Source of the DNA: Campylobacter ureolyticus ACS-301-V-Sch3b
GTDB lineage: Bacteria > Campylobacterota > Campylobacteria > Campylobacterales > Campylobacteraceae
Reading direction: 5' to 3'
NCBI RefSeq assembly: GCF_000413435.1
Contig: NZ_KE340327.1
Span: forward strand, 133,667 to 197,666
Length of the DNA: 64,000 nt
Both the position numbers and the translations under genes were made by a program. A model generated the notes under the pieces. It was not told where the DNA came from and searched no databases. It saw nothing but the letters and a program-made list of their open reading frames with translations. Positions 44,131 to 54,737 of this stretch are shown here, piece after piece. Position 1 is the first letter of the stretch, and the number at the start of each line of letters is the position of its first letter.

Positions 44131-44415
44131 CTCAATGCTTGAAAAGCTCTCATCAAAAAACACAATTTCACCATTAAAATCAAGCAAATTTACAAAATGA
44201 TTAATTCGTCTTCTCATCTCATCTTCGCTACTTCCACCAAGCGGGATACCAACAACGAGCTTTTTTACACTCCATTCATCAAGTATATATTTTACATCTT
44301 TTGCTGCTTGGTTTCTATTTTGTCTTAAAACTGCATTTATGGGGACTATAACACCATTTTTATACCCAAGAGCAATGCCAATTCTTTTAAGTCCGACATC
44401 TATACAAGCAATCAT
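44029..44415 (-). CDS. ruvX: RuvX/YqgF Holliday junction resolvase-like nuclease
   Basis: RuvX (YqgF) is an RNase H-fold nuclease tied to pre-16S rRNA processing and recombination. The start MIACIDVGLKRIGIALG carries the first catalytic Asp, with VGIPLGGSSEDEM (Glu region), FFDESFSSIEA, and the last Asp in KKKDGKLDSLSAM. At 128 residues it is normal. It follows dprA with a 25-base gap. Its last 102 bases are duplicated at 40336-40437. Confidence 0.9.
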   Translation of the reverse strand: MIACIDVGLKRIGIALGYKNGVIVPINAVLRQNRNQAAKDVKYILDEWSVKKLVVGIPLGGSSEDEMRRRINHFVNLLDFNGEIVFFDESFSSIEAGGFGVANHKKKDGKLDSLSAMVILQRYFDSLK

Positions 44416-44440
44416 TTTTTAGCCTTTTTAAATACAATTG

Positions 44441-45235
44441 TTATTTTACAAGCACTTTTGTGCCTAAAATTTCAATCTTTCCATCAAACTCATATTCGTA
44501 AATTTTATCGCCAAATTTAGCGTAAATTTCATCAAAATTTGAGTTTGACTTTACAAAATTTATAAGCTCATCATCGCTATTTTTTGAAATTTCACCGCCA
44601 AATTTTGCAACAAATTTATCAATATCATCTATTAAATTTGCTTTATTTTTTGCTAAAAGTTCATTTGTTCCTCTACTTTCATTTATACGGTGTGGAAAAA
44701 CAAACACAGGAATTCCCATCTCATTTGCAAGTCTTGCACTTTGAAGTGATCCACTTATTAAATCAGCTTGAGCAACTATCAAAGCCTCACAAAGTCCTAC
44801 AACTATGCGGTTTCTTTCTAAAAACTGATATCCTTTTGCCGGTGTATTTGGCTCATACTCGCTTAATGCAAGTGATGAGTTATAAATTTGGTTTATTAAA
44901 GCTTCATTTGTTTTTGGATAAATTTGATTTAGACCGTTTCCAAAAATAGCTATTGTATTTGGAAAAGCTCCTTTGTGAGCGGCCGCATCACATCCCAAGG
45001 CACATCCACTTACTACACAAAAATCAATATTTTTAAGCCTAGAAGAGAGGTTTAAAATTAAATTTTTAGTGTAAATTGTCATTTTTCTAGACCCAACTAT
45101 TGCGATTTTTCGTTTTTTTAAAAGTGATAAATCCCCTTTATAAAAAAGCTTATTAGGTGGATTTTTTACTTTTTTTAGGCATTTAAGTTCGTCTAATGAG
45201 CTAATGAAGAGCTCCTTTGTATCAATACCTTTCAT
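44441..45235 (-). CDS. dprA: DNA processing protein DprA
   Basis: DprA protects incoming single-stranded DNA and loads RecA in natural transformation. The Rossmann core has KIAIVGSRKMT, VVSGCALGCDAAAHKGA, TIAIFGNGLNQIYPKTN, RNRIVVGLCEALIVAQA and the ending region SGSLQSARLANEMG. At 264 residues it is a short form with no clear C-terminal winged helix. It overlaps the deacetylase gene by 14 bases. Its presence suggests this organism can be competent, which is one route for the island next to it. Confidence 0.93.
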   Translation of the reverse strand: MKGIDTKELFISSLDELKCLKKVKNPPNKLFYKGDLSLLKKRKIAIVGSRKMTIYTKNLILNLSSRLKNIDFCVVSGCALGCDAAAHKGAFPNTIAIFGNGLNQIYPKTNEALINQIYNSSLALSEYEPNTPAKGYQFLERNRIVVGLCEALIVAQADLISGSLQSARLANEMGIPVFVFPHRINESRGTNELLAKNKANLIDDIDKFVAKFGGEISKNSDDELINFVKSNSNFDEIYAKFGDKIYEYEFDGKIEILGTKVLVK

Positions 45236-46400
45236 AAATATCCTTTAAATAGACAACTTCAACACCTTTTAAAATATCACCACTGTTTTTCAAAACCTTT
45301 AAAGTCTGTTTTTTTGGATGACCTATGGCTATTGCAAAACCCCTTTTTTTAGCTATTTGGACAGCTTTGTTAAGCTCATTTTCAATATCTTTTAAATTTT
45401 GAGTATTATCTAAAAACACATCTCTAAAAATATATTTTTGGTTTTTTGATTTTAACACTTCTTCTACTTTTGAGTTAGATATAGTTTTAGAATCAACAAA
45501 AATAAAACCGTATTTATCAAGCACATCTAATAGCTTTATAACGGCCTTTTTGTTGGAAGTAAATTTGCTTCCTGTGTGGTTATTTATAAATTTTGCATTT
45601 GGGAAATCTTGTCTGATTTTATAAATTTCTTTTGAAATTTCTTCAAAACTATCATTTACTTTTAAAGTTTTAATCGAATTTGAGTTGTATTTTAGTGCTT
45701 CAAGTGGCAAGTGAATCATATAAAAATCCAAATTTTTAGCTATTTTTGGAGTATTTGGAAAATCACTACTTGCTGGCATTAAAGATGGAGTTAGTTTTAA
45801 ATTTATTTTTTTTATCTCACTGATATGGTTATATGATGCAACATCATCAATTATAATAACTAATTTTGGAATTTTATCTCTAAATTTTCCAATTTGTGTA
45901 TAATTATGCGTAAAATATTGTGTATTTTGCTTATTTTTTTCACTTGAATTAATATTTTTAAAGTTTTCATCTAAACTATTTTTTGAAATTTCAGTTAAAT
46001 TATTATCTAATTTTATATTAGAGTTTATAGATATATCTTCTTTATTTGTGTTAATAGATGCAGAAATTACCTCTTTGTAATTGTTTTTTTCTTTTAAATT
46101 TTTACTTTTATTTTCTAAATTAGATCTGTTTTTTTGCAAATTTAAATTTTTTGCGTTATTGCTTTCTTTAATTTCTAGGTTTGCTAAATTGGTAAGTTCG
46201 CTTTTTTTATCAACGCTATCTTTAAAAATAAAATCAAGACCTTTATATGTGAAAAAACCAGCACAAAAACACATTATTAAGAGTATAAAAAGTCCTAAGA
46301 AAGGGCGATTTGAAGTTTTTTGCGTTTTAGAAGATTTTTTACTACTTCCAAAACGCTTTTTAATGCTTTGCCCTATTTTTTTATTGATATTTTTTTTCAA
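45222..46400 (-). CDS. Divergent polysaccharide deacetylase family protein
   Basis: The 392-residue protein has a basic cytoplasmic start, one membrane helix (FLGLFILLIMCFCAGFFTY, around residues 33-51), an Asn/Lys-rich linker of about 130 residues, and a periplasmic NodB-like domain starting PKLVIIIDDVASYNHI with FYMIHLPLEALKYNS and NHTGSKFTSN. This is the YibQ type (divergent polysaccharide deacetylase, formerly DUF610). The substrate is unknown, perhaps a cell-wall glycan. It lies between ilvC and dprA. Confidence 0.82.
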   Translation of the reverse strand: MKKNINKKIGQSIKKRFGSSKKSSKTQKTSNRPFLGLFILLIMCFCAGFFTYKGLDFIFKDSVDKKSELTNLANLEIKESNNAKNLNLQKNRSNLENKSKNLKEKNNYKEVISASINTNKEDISINSNIKLDNNLTEISKNSLDENFKNINSSEKNKQNTQYFTHNYTQIGKFRDKIPKLVIIIDDVASYNHISEIKKINLKLTPSLMPASSDFPNTPKIAKNLDFYMIHLPLEALKYNSNSIKTLKVNDSFEEISKEIYKIRQDFPNAKFINNHTGSKFTSNKKAVIKLLDVLDKYGFIFVDSKTISNSKVEEVLKSKNQKYIFRDVFLDNTQNLKDIENELNKAVQIAKKRGFAIAIGHPKKQTLKVLKNSGDILKGVEVVYLKDIYERY

Positions 46401-46416
46401 ATTTTAAACTATTTTT

Positions 46417-47460
<1,044 letters not shown>

Positions 47461-47467
47461 TTAGGGT

Positions 47468-47473
47468 ATTATA
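47468..47473 (-). promoter_or_regulatory. ilvC promoter -10
   Basis: On the minus strand TTTTTAGTATAATACC contains a perfect TATAAT 29 bases before the ilvC ATG, with a T-rich run upstream. An AAAGGA ribosome-binding site follows. Confidence 0.6.
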
Positions 47474-47529
47474 CTAAAAACGAACTTAAAAGTTCCAAAA
47501 TATGAAAATTTTAATAAAAAGGTGTGACT

Positions 47530-49458
47530 TTGAAACTATTTTTAGAACAACTCTTAAAAGGAATTCCAAAAAATGAGTTGAACTCAAAACAAAAAGAGTT
47601 AATTAGAAATTTAAAGATGTTAAATGCTGTAAGTTTATATAAAGATCACTACCTTTTAAATGATGGATTTATTTGTGGAAAGCTAGATATTTCGCTAAAA
47701 GGAACAGGCTATATTAGTGTATTTGACAAAAAATTTACCAGTGATGTTTTAGTGGAAAATAAAGATATTCAAGGTGCAAAGCAAGGAGATATAGTTTTAG
47801 CAAAACTTTTAAAAACAAAAAAATCAAGAAAAAAAGCTAAAATTTTAATGATGATTGAGCCAGCCTTTGCAACAAGTGTGGTTTACACAAAAAAAGTTGG
47901 CAAAGAAATTGTAGGTGTAAATATAAAAAGTGGGCTTACTTCAAAGCTAAAAGCAACACAAAAATCACTTAAAAGCCTAAGTCTTGGAACACTTTTAAAA
48001 ATAGATAATAAAACTGATGAAATTGTAGAAGTTTTGGGAAGTATAGATGATGTTTGGGTTGATGAAAAAATCTCACTTGCCCTATATGATAAAAACGATA
48101 CTTTTTCAAGCACTTGTGAAGATGAGGCTAAAAGCTATGGTGATGCTGTAGATAAGTCTATGTATAAAGACAGAGTTGATTTAACAGAACTAGATTTTTG
48201 CACTATTGATCCAGTTGATGCAAAAGACTTTGATGATGCTGTTTATTTTGATAGTAAAAATAGAACTTTATATGTAGCAATAGCTGATGTAAGCGAGTAT
48301 GTAGCGCCCTACTCAGCCATTGATAAAGAGGCTAAATTTAGAGGATTTTCTATCTATTTTCCACATAAAAGTGTGCCAATGTTGCCAAGAAATTTAAGTG
48401 AAAATATCTGCTCTTTAAAACCAAATTTAGATCGTCTTGCATTTTGCTTTAAAATAACTTTGGACGAAAATTTTAGCGCCATAAAAGAAGAACTTTTTAA
48501 AGCTATAATTAACTCAAAAGTAAGATTTAACTACGATGAAGTTGATGAAATTTTAAAAACAAAAAAATATGAAAATAAAGATATTTTAAACATGCTTTTA
48601 AATTTACATAAAACAACTTTAAATTTAAGAAAAATAAGGCTAAAAAAAGGGTTTGATTTTCACACAAAAGAGCTTCGAATAACACTTGATGAAGATGGAA
48701 ATTTAAAATCAACTAGATTTGAAACATCAACTCCAAGCCATGATTTAATAGAAGATTGCATGTTATTAGCAAATCAAGCTGCTGCCAAAAGAATAGAAAA
48801 AGGAATTTTTAGAAATCACGCAGCAATAGATAATAAAAAAATAGAATTTTTACTAATGGATTTAGCAAGCATTGGAATTGATGCAAAATTTGATAAAAAT
48901 ATAGTAAAGATGGTTTCAAATATACAAAATATAGCTGATGAGATGAAAATAAGAGAAGAAGTTGATAAACTTATCATTAAAGCTCAAAAAAAAGCTGAAT
49001 ACGCCCCACTTCCTGAAGGACATTTTGGTCTTGGATTTGATGATTATACCCATTTTACAAGCCCAATTAGACGTTATAGTGATCTTATCTTACACAGACT
49101 TTTAAAAGCCGATTTAGAAAATGATGAAAAATTAATCAACTATTTGCTTTTAAATATCGATGAAACCTGCATTAGCTTAAATAAACTTGAAAGAGAAGCC
49201 GATAAAGTTGCGTATGATTTTATAGATCGTAAATTTGCTAGATGGGCAGTAGAAAATATCGGGCAAAATTTTATTTGTTATATTGATGAAAATACAAACA
49301 TAACAACCGCAAGACTTGATGATAAACTAAAAGGAGCTAGGATTTTTATCACAAATTATACTTGCGATGTTCTTACAAAAGTACTTGTTAAAATCACCGA
49401 TGCTGATATAATATCTGCTAAAATTTATGGAAGAGTGGTAAAAAAACTAGATGTATAA
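47530..49458 (+). CDS. rnr: RNase II/RNase R family exoribonuclease
   Basis: This 3'-5' exoribonuclease has an OB-like region (GYISVFDKKFTSDVLV), the RNB catalytic domain with DPVDAKDFDDAVYFD (four Asp of the active site, near residue 230), YSDLILHRLL, and a short end with no clear basic S1 tail. The length of 642 is nearer RNase II than the larger RNase R. I take TTG 47530 as the start, 8 bases from AAAAGG; the in-frame GTG at 47524 is too close to that site. It overlaps holA by 8 bases. Confidence 0.9.
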   Translation: MKLFLEQLLKGIPKNELNSKQKELIRNLKMLNAVSLYKDHYLLNDGFICGKLDISLKGTGYISVFDKKFTSDVLVENKDIQGAKQGDIVLAKLLKTKKSRKKAKILMMIEPAFATSVVYTKKVGKEIVGVNIKSGLTSKLKATQKSLKSLSLGTLLKIDNKTDEIVEVLGSIDDVWVDEKISLALYDKNDTFSSTCEDEAKSYGDAVDKSMYKDRVDLTELDFCTIDPVDAKDFDDAVYFDSKNRTLYVAIADVSEYVAPYSAIDKEAKFRGFSIYFPHKSVPMLPRNLSENICSLKPNLDRLAFCFKITLDENFSAIKEELFKAIINSKVRFNYDEVDEILKTKKYENKDILNMLLNLHKTTLNLRKIRLKKGFDFHTKELRITLDEDGNLKSTRFETSTPSHDLIEDCMLLANQAAAKRIEKGIFRNHAAIDNKKIEFLLMDLASIGIDAKFDKNIVKMVSNIQNIADEMKIREEVDKLIIKAQKKAEYAPLPEGHFGLGFDDYTHFTSPIRRYSDLILHRLLKADLENDEKLINYLLLNIDETCISLNKLEREADKVAYDFIDRKFARWAVENIGQNFICYIDENTNITTARLDDKLKGARIFITNYTCDVLTKVLVKITDADIISAKIYGRVVKKLDV

Positions 49459-50431
49459 AAGAGAATTTGATAGTTTAATAGCTTCAAAAAAAGCTCCAAA
49501 TTTCTTTTTAATCAGAGGAAATGATGAGTTTTTAAATGCATTTTGTGCCAAACAACTACTGAATTTATGGAATAGTGAAAATGTTTTAGAGCAGTATTTT
49601 GAAGAGTATAATTTTAACGAGGCAATGAGTTTTTTAGAGCCATCACTGTTTGGTGATAAAAATATTATATACATTAAAAATGACAAAACCACATCAACAA
49701 AAGAGATAAAAGAAATTATTGAAAAATGTAAAAAAGATGAAAATAACTATGTTTTATATGAAATTTATGAATGTGGCAATAGGTTAAATAATGACTTTTT
49801 AAAAGCTTTTGGAACAAATTTTTTAAGAGTTTTTAAACCAAATTCACAAAACGAAGCTTTGCAAATTTTAACTCAAATTTCTCAAATTTTAAAACTTTTT
49901 CCAAACAGCCTAGCGTTACTTGAAATTTACAAAATACACAATGAAAATTTAAGTCTTTGCGTGGCTGAACTTAAAAAATTTAAAAGTTTAAATTTGGAGC
50001 TAAATTTAGAAAATGTAAAAGAAAATGTCTCTGGCCTAAGTGAGGTTAGTTTTGAAGATCTTTTTGAAAAAATTATAAGCTTAAAAGATTTTAGAGATGA
50101 TTTTTTTACCTACACGCAAAGTGGATCTTATAATGAGAGTGAACTTATAGGCTATTTTTATTCATCAATTTTTAGAATTTTTAGCATACATACTTTTATA
50201 AAAATAAATGGAAAAATTGATTTTAGGCAGGTTTTGGGATATTTGCCACCAATACAAATTCAAAACAACCTAAAAACTTTAGCACTTCAATTTAGCACTG
50301 AAAAATTTAAAGAGATGTTTATTTCCATAAATAAAACAGAATATAGCCTAAAAACAAAGACAAATATTAATAAAACTTATCTTCTTTTATCTGGACTTTT
50401 GGAATTTCAAAGGATATTATCCAAGAAATAA
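49451..50431 (+). CDS. holA: DNA polymerase III delta subunit
   Basis: HolA is the clamp-opening subunit of the clamp loader. The 326-residue protein begins YKREFDSLIASKKAPNFFLI, then RGNDEFLNAF and FGDKNIIYIKND, and ends with the HolA C-terminal helical domain (IFSIHTFIKINGKIDFRQVL, LLSGLLEFQRIL). The Campylobacter order rnr-holA-rpsF is as I recall it. Sequence similarity to distant HolA is low, so the call rests on layout and context too. Confidence 0.85.
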   Translation: MYKREFDSLIASKKAPNFFLIRGNDEFLNAFCAKQLLNLWNSENVLEQYFEEYNFNEAMSFLEPSLFGDKNIIYIKNDKTTSTKEIKEIIEKCKKDENNYVLYEIYECGNRLNNDFLKAFGTNFLRVFKPNSQNEALQILTQISQILKLFPNSLALLEIYKIHNENLSLCVAELKKFKSLNLELNLENVKENVSGLSEVSFEDLFEKIISLKDFRDDFFTYTQSGSYNESELIGYFYSSIFRIFSIHTFIKINGKIDFRQVLGYLPPIQIQNNLKTLALQFSTEKFKEMFISINKTEYSLKTKTNINKTYLLLSGLLEFQRILSKK

Positions 50432-50535
50432 TGAAACTTTAAGCAAATAATTAGTAAAATCATAAGTTGCTTAGTGCAATCCTTGCTTGTAGCCTTTAAA
50501 AGTGTCTATAAGCTATAAAACCATAAGGAGAATTT

Positions 50536-50961
50536 ATGAAACATTACGAGGTTTTATTCATCTTAAAGCCAACGCTTACAGAAGATGAGATAAAAGAAAG
50601 AGTTGATTTTGTAAAAGAAATCATTACAAAAAATGGTGGCGAAGTTGCTTCTGTTATCGAAATGGGTGCTAGAAAACTAGCCTATACAATCGATAAATAC
50701 GAAAGAGGAGTTTATTTTGTTATATACTTCACAGCTCCAACATCACTAATCGAAGAACTTGTTAGAAATTTAAGATACAATGAAGATGTTATTAGATTTT
50801 TAACTGTTAAATATGAGAATAAAAAAGAAGTTGCTGCATGGGAAAAATTAAGCAAAGGTATTAAGTTTTCACCTGCAAGAGCTCCAAGAAAACCAAGAAA
50901 ACCAAGAGTTGAAGAAAATATAGAAGCCTCACAAAAAGAAGAGGAAGAAGTACAAGAGTAA
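50536..50961 (+). CDS. rpsF: 30S ribosomal protein S6
   Basis: S6 pairs with S18 on the 16S platform. [38 protein letters not shown] and [16 protein letters not shown] are S6. The C-terminal 30 residues ([20 protein letters not shown]) form an acidic tail longer than in E. coli. A likely extended -10 (AGTAAAAT near 50450-50457) and a leader of about 80 bases precede it; the leader is the place where S6-S18 autoregulation would act, but I could not define a structure. Confidence 0.96.
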   Translation: MKHYEVLFILKPTLTEDEIKERVDFVKEIITKNGGEVASVIEMGARKLAYTIDKYERGVYFVIYFTAPTSLIEELVRNLRYNEDVIRFLTVKYENKKEVAAWEKLSKGIKFSPARAPRKPRKPRVEENIEASQKEEEEVQE

Positions 50962-50972
50962 AAGGATAGATT

Positions 50973-51551
50973 ATGTTTAATAAAGTAATATTAGTAGGTA
51001 GACTTACAAGAGATATTGAGCTTAGATATTTAAACACAGGCTCTGCTTTGGGAAAAACAGGCATAGCTACAAACAGAAAATACACAGCAAATGGCGAAAA
51101 AAAAGAAGAAGTTTGCTTTATAGATATTACTTTTTGGGGAAAACTTGCTGAGATAGCAAACCAATATCTTAGAAAAGGTAGTCAAGTTTTAGTCGAGGGA
51201 AGACTTATGTTTGAAACTTGGCAAGATCAAAATGGCCAAAACAGAAGCAAACATAGCATAACAGTTGAAAATATGCAAATGCTTGGCGGAGCACCAAATC
51301 AAGATAATACTCACCAACAAAATAGTGGATATGGTCAAAACAACTATCAACAAAACAGTGGTGGTTACGGACAAAGCAATCGTCAGCAAAATTTCAAACC
51401 AAACAATAATCCTTACCAAAAACAACAATCACCTCAAAACAAAAATTTTCAACAAGATCAAAATAACTTCAATGATGATAGTTATGAAAATATACCAGAT
51501 GTTGATATTGATGATATGGGGATGGATGGCGACGATGAGTTGCCGTTTTAA
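50973..51551 (+). CDS. ssb: Single-stranded DNA-binding protein
   Basis: SSB starts MFNKVILVGRLTRDIELRY and has the OB fold to about residue 105, then a Gln/Asn-rich linker with repeated GYGQ and NYQQN, and ends with the acidic tip DGDDELPF that docks partner proteins. The length is 192. It lies between rpsF and rpsR in the common order, 11 and 24 bases away. Confidence 0.97.
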   Translation: MFNKVILVGRLTRDIELRYLNTGSALGKTGIATNRKYTANGEKKEEVCFIDITFWGKLAEIANQYLRKGSQVLVEGRLMFETWQDQNGQNRSKHSITVENMQMLGGAPNQDNTHQQNSGYGQNNYQQNSGGYGQSNRQQNFKPNNNPYQKQQSPQNKNFQQDQNNFNDDSYENIPDVDIDDMGMDGDDELPF

Positions 51552-51575
51552 AATATAATTAATAAAGGAAAAAAT

Positions 51576-51836
51576 ATGGCAGAAAAAAGAAAATATGCAA
51601 GAAAATATTGCAGATATACAGAAGCAAAAATTGAGTTTATAGACTATAAAGATACACAACTTTTAAAATATTGTCTATCAGAAAGATTTAAAATTATGCC
51701 AAGAAGGCTAACAGGAACATCAAAAAGATATCAAGAAATGGTTGAAAAAGCTATAAAAAGAGCAAGACATGCAGCACTTATCCCTTATATAGTTGATAGA
51801 GAAAATGTTGCTGTAAATCCATTTGAAATTCTTTAA
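51576..51836 (+). CDS. rpsR: 30S ribosomal protein S18
   Basis: S18 with [40 protein letters not shown] and [20 protein letters not shown]. The 86-residue length is normal. It retains two Cys but no full zinc motif. It is last in the rpsF-ssb-rpsR operon and is followed 8 bases later by a strong terminator. Confidence 0.97.
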   Translation: MAEKRKYARKYCRYTEAKIEFIDYKDTQLLKYCLSERFKIMPRRLTGTSKRYQEMVEKAIKRARHAALIPYIVDRENVAVNPFEIL

Positions 51837-51844
51837 TATACTTT

Positions 51845-51874
51845 AAATTTTCCGGTCTAAAACCGGAAAATTTT
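51845..51874. terminator. Terminator of the rpsF-ssb-rpsR operon
   Basis: A perfect 12-bp stem AAATTTTCCGGT / ACCGGAAAATTT with a 5-base loop, followed by TATCTTTT. The A and T arms make it usable in both directions. Confidence 0.9.
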
Positions 51875-52113
51875 ATCTTTTAACTTATACCATTTACAAT
51901 TTTTTATTCTTTGTATTCTAAATTTAAAAATTGATGGCTAAATAACTACATTTATTTTTAATTCATATGTTTTTAAAATTTTGTAGTGCCTTAAAGCTTT
52001 TGATTGCAACCAAATAAAATATATGAAAAACTTAAATCTAAAAAAAATTTATAGCAGTAATAACTTTTTATCAACTATATTGAACAATTAAATATAAATA
52101 AATTCATTAAAAA
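51875..52113. other. Intergenic stretch, nothing recognised
   Basis: About 240 AT-rich bases lie between the rpsR terminator and the inverted repeat after dnaB. All frames are closed by stops and I see no RNA gene or promoter with confidence. Confidence 0.5.
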
Positions 52114-52146
52114 AATAGTAAAATTTACTATCTAAATTTTACTATT
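52114..52146. terminator. Inverted repeat after dnaB, possible terminator
   Basis: A perfect 13-bp inverted repeat (AATAGTAAAATTT / AAATTTTACTATT) with a 7-base loop ends 12 bases before the dnaB stop codon on the other side. It is almost pure A/T, so the hairpin is weak; it may instead be a protein-binding palindrome. Confidence 0.45.
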
Positions 52147-52157
52147 TAAATTTTAAA

Positions 52158-53585
52158 TTACTCAGATATTTTAAACTCAGTTTCACTAATTGGATTTGTA
52201 CTTGCGTCAATAAATCTTGTGTAATTTTGTTGAAACATAACTTCCACAGTTCCTAAAGCGCCATTTCTATTTTTTCCTACTATTATCTCAGCTTTTTCCT
52301 CGTTCGCATTTTTTTGAAATTTTGGCTCATAGTTTTCAATAGCCTTGCCATCATTAAGCCATTTTTCTTTTCTTTCATCTTCTTCAATTTGTGCGTAGTG
52401 ATCACCCCTATAAACAAATAAAATAATATCCGCATCTTGCTCTATAGCTCCACTTTCTCTTAAATCACTTAACATTGGTCGTTTATTTGCCCTACTTTCT
52501 AAACCTCTATTAAGTTGTGAAAGTGCAATAACTGGGATACTAAGCTCTCTTGCAAGAAGCTTTAATCCTCTTGAAATTTCTGCAATTTGCAAGTGCCTTT
52601 CAGTAAAATTACTACTACTCATCATCAAACCGATATAGTCAATCACGCAAAGGCTAATTTCTTCATGTTTTGATTTTAGCTTCCTAAGTTGAGTTCGTAT
52701 CTGGTGGATATTTACATACGAGTTATCGTAAACAAAAAGCTTTTTACTCATCATATAGTCACACGCATCACCAAAACGACTAAGTTCATCATCATCCATT
52801 TTTCCAGTTAAGATATTTGAAAGAGGTATTGAAGTTTTTGCACTTATCATTCTCATCATCAAGTGGCTTGCTGGCATTTCAAGTGAAAAAAACACAACTC
52901 CTTCATTAATATCAAGAGTATGCTGTATAACATTTAGTGCAAAAGCTGTTTTTCCCATACCAGGGCGAGCAGCAATAATGATAAGCTCCCCTTCTTTAAA
53001 GCCTTTTGTATATTCGTTTAAATACCTAAAGCCAGTATCAAGCCCAACGATTTCTTTACCCTCATTTTCTTTTTGCTTTTTTATTTCTTCTAAAAGCTCA
53101 TGAACTATTTGTGGAGATTCTTTTATTTCAGAACCACCTGTATTTTCAACTAAGGCATATAATTCAGAGCTTATCTCATCAACCATATCTTTTGAGTTGC
53201 TATCTTCATTTACTTTTTGAGGTATTTTATGAGCGATTTTAACTAGTGTTCTTTTTATGCTTTTTTCTTTTAATTCCTTTGCATATTTTACTATATCAAT
53301 GATAGAATTTGTTGCTAAAATTTCATTATAAATTTGCTCATTGTATTTGTTTTCAAGCCTTTTTTTAATAAACGCACTATCTATTGGCTCATCATTATTA
53401 ACGCAATCTAAAATAGCTCTAAAAACATCACCATGTTGTTTTTGATAAAAATCATCCTCACTTATCATCCCATAAATTTCACTAAGACCATCTTCACTGT
53501 ATAAAATAGAGCTTAAAATCGCTCTTTCCATATCCAAATCATACAAATTTGAAGGTATTAAATTTTCTATATTTTTATTCGCCAC
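52158..53585 (-). CDS. dnaB: Replicative DNA helicase DnaB
   Basis: DnaB unwinds DNA at the fork. The N-terminal domain begins [19 protein letters not shown]; the RecA-like domain has Walker [42 protein letters not shown] (Walker B), [35 protein letters not shown]. The length is 475. It overlaps ispG by 11 bases and has the likely terminator at 52114-52146. No intein is present. Confidence 0.97.
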   Translation of the reverse strand: MANKNIENLIPSNLYDLDMERAILSSILYSEDGLSEIYGMISEDDFYQKQHGDVFRAILDCVNNDEPIDSAFIKKRLENKYNEQIYNEILATNSIIDIVKYAKELKEKSIKRTLVKIAHKIPQKVNEDSNSKDMVDEISSELYALVENTGGSEIKESPQIVHELLEEIKKQKENEGKEIVGLDTGFRYLNEYTKGFKEGELIIIAARPGMGKTAFALNVIQHTLDINEGVVFFSLEMPASHLMMRMISAKTSIPLSNILTGKMDDDELSRFGDACDYMMSKKLFVYDNSYVNIHQIRTQLRKLKSKHEEISLCVIDYIGLMMSSSNFTERHLQIAEISRGLKLLARELSIPVIALSQLNRGLESRANKRPMLSDLRESGAIEQDADIILFVYRGDHYAQIEEDERKEKWLNDGKAIENYEPKFQKNANEEKAEIIVGKNRNGALGTVEVMFQQNYTRFIDASTNPISETEFKISE

Positions 53586-54657
53586 GTTTCTTTACCTCGT
53601 CTTCAACTTCTTCTAAAAATCTCTCAACTAACTTATCTTCTTTTAGTTTTGCCACAACTTCGCCTTTTCTCATAACTAAGCCCTGCCCTTTACCAAAAGC
53701 TATTGCCACATCAGCACCTTTTGCCTCACCAATAGCATTTACAACACATCCCATAACTGAGATATTTAAAGGTGTTTTTATATGCTTTGTTTTTTCCTCT
53801 ACTATTTTTACAGCTTTAACTAAATCACTTTGAAGCCTGCCACAAGTTGGACAACTTATGATATTTACTCCACTTCTTTGAACGCCTGAGTCTTGAAGTA
53901 TGGCTTTTGCAACCTTAATCTCTTCTTCAAGCTCTCCTGTAATACTAACTCTTAAAGTATCGCCAATTCCCTCAAGCAAAAGCCCTCCAAGTGCAATAGC
54001 GCTTTTTATAGTTGCATGAAAAGTAGTTCCTGCTTCTGTAACACCTAAATGAAACGGATAATCACACTTATTTCTAAGTTTTCTATAAGCTTGCATTGTA
54101 TTAAAAACATCGCTACTCTTTAAAGAAATAGCAATATCTCTAAAATCAAAATCCTCCAATAACTTAAAGTTATATTCAGCAGATGCTAGCATACCATCAA
54201 CTGTTCTTCCATATTTTTTTTCAAACTCTTCTTCTAGGCTTCCTGAATTTACACCTATTCTAATTGGCAAATTCCTTTGTTTGCATGCATCGACTACTGC
54301 TTTTATGCGCTCCTTACCTCCGATATTTCCCGGATTTATCCTTATAGCATCAACAAATGGCGCAACCCTTAAAGCGTGTTTGTAGTTAAAGTGAATATCA
54401 GCAATGATTGGAAGCGGACTTTTTTCTTTAATTTCTTGTAAAGCAGTTGCATCTTCAACACTTAAAACAGCACATCTTACGATATCACATCCCGCAAAAT
54501 AAAGTCTATTAATTTGTTCAAGTGTAGCTTTTACATTATGTGTTTTTGAAAATGTCATAGACTGAACGCTAATCTTAGCATCGCCTCCAACTGCGACATT
54601 TCCAACATATAATTTTTTAGTTTTATATCTTTTATAAAATTCACTATTTTCTAACAT
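53575..54657 (-). CDS. ispG: 4-hydroxy-3-methylbut-2-enyl diphosphate synthase (IspG/GcpE)
   Basis: IspG makes HMBPP in the MEP isoprenoid pathway with a [4Fe-4S] cluster. Motifs: [52 protein letters not shown], the Cys set [10 protein letters not shown] and [21 protein letters not shown] use ATG 54657 with AAAGG 6 bases upstream; a TTG 6 bases earlier lies against that site. The promoter region and first four codons are duplicated at 56116-56177. Confidence 0.96.
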   Translation of the reverse strand: MLENSEFYKRYKTKKLYVGNVAVGGDAKISVQSMTFSKTHNVKATLEQINRLYFAGCDIVRCAVLSVEDATALQEIKEKSPLPIIADIHFNYKHALRVAPFVDAIRINPGNIGGKERIKAVVDACKQRNLPIRIGVNSGSLEEEFEKKYGRTVDGMLASAEYNFKLLEDFDFRDIAISLKSSDVFNTMQAYRKLRNKCDYPFHLGVTEAGTTFHATIKSAIALGGLLLEGIGDTLRVSITGELEEEIKVAKAILQDSGVQRSGVNIISCPTCGRLQSDLVKAVKIVEEKTKHIKTPLNISVMGCVVNAIGEAKGADVAIAFGKGQGLVMRKGEVVAKLKEDKLVERFLEEVEDEVKKRGE

Positions 54658-54706
54658 AAACAACCTTTTAAATTTAAAAAAGTATTTTACAATAAATGTG
54701 TTTAAA
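54645..54706. repeat. ispG promoter/start repeat, copy 1
   Basis: Matches 56116-56177 at 57 of 62 bases, 1,471 bp apart. On the minus strand it covers a likely -10 (ATTGTAAAATAC), the ribosome-binding site and the codons for MLEN. Here it drives ispG. Confidence 0.9.
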
Positions 54707-54737
54707 AGTTTGTAAAATTAGATGTTTTATATGTTTT

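Noticed and set aside
40226-44131. CRISPR array or integron attC array in the island
   Set aside because: The repeats are few, unequal in spacing and partly coding; there are no spacers, no attC-like imperfect palindromes and no cas or integrase gene.
50432-50535. S6:S18 autoregulatory RNA structure before rpsF
   Set aside because: Only short TAGC/GCTA pairings are seen and no convincing CCG-bulge motif; not enough to call.
51189-51558. ORFs in other frames of ssb
   Set aside because: They are shadows of the Gln/Asn-rich linker of SSB and have no start signals.
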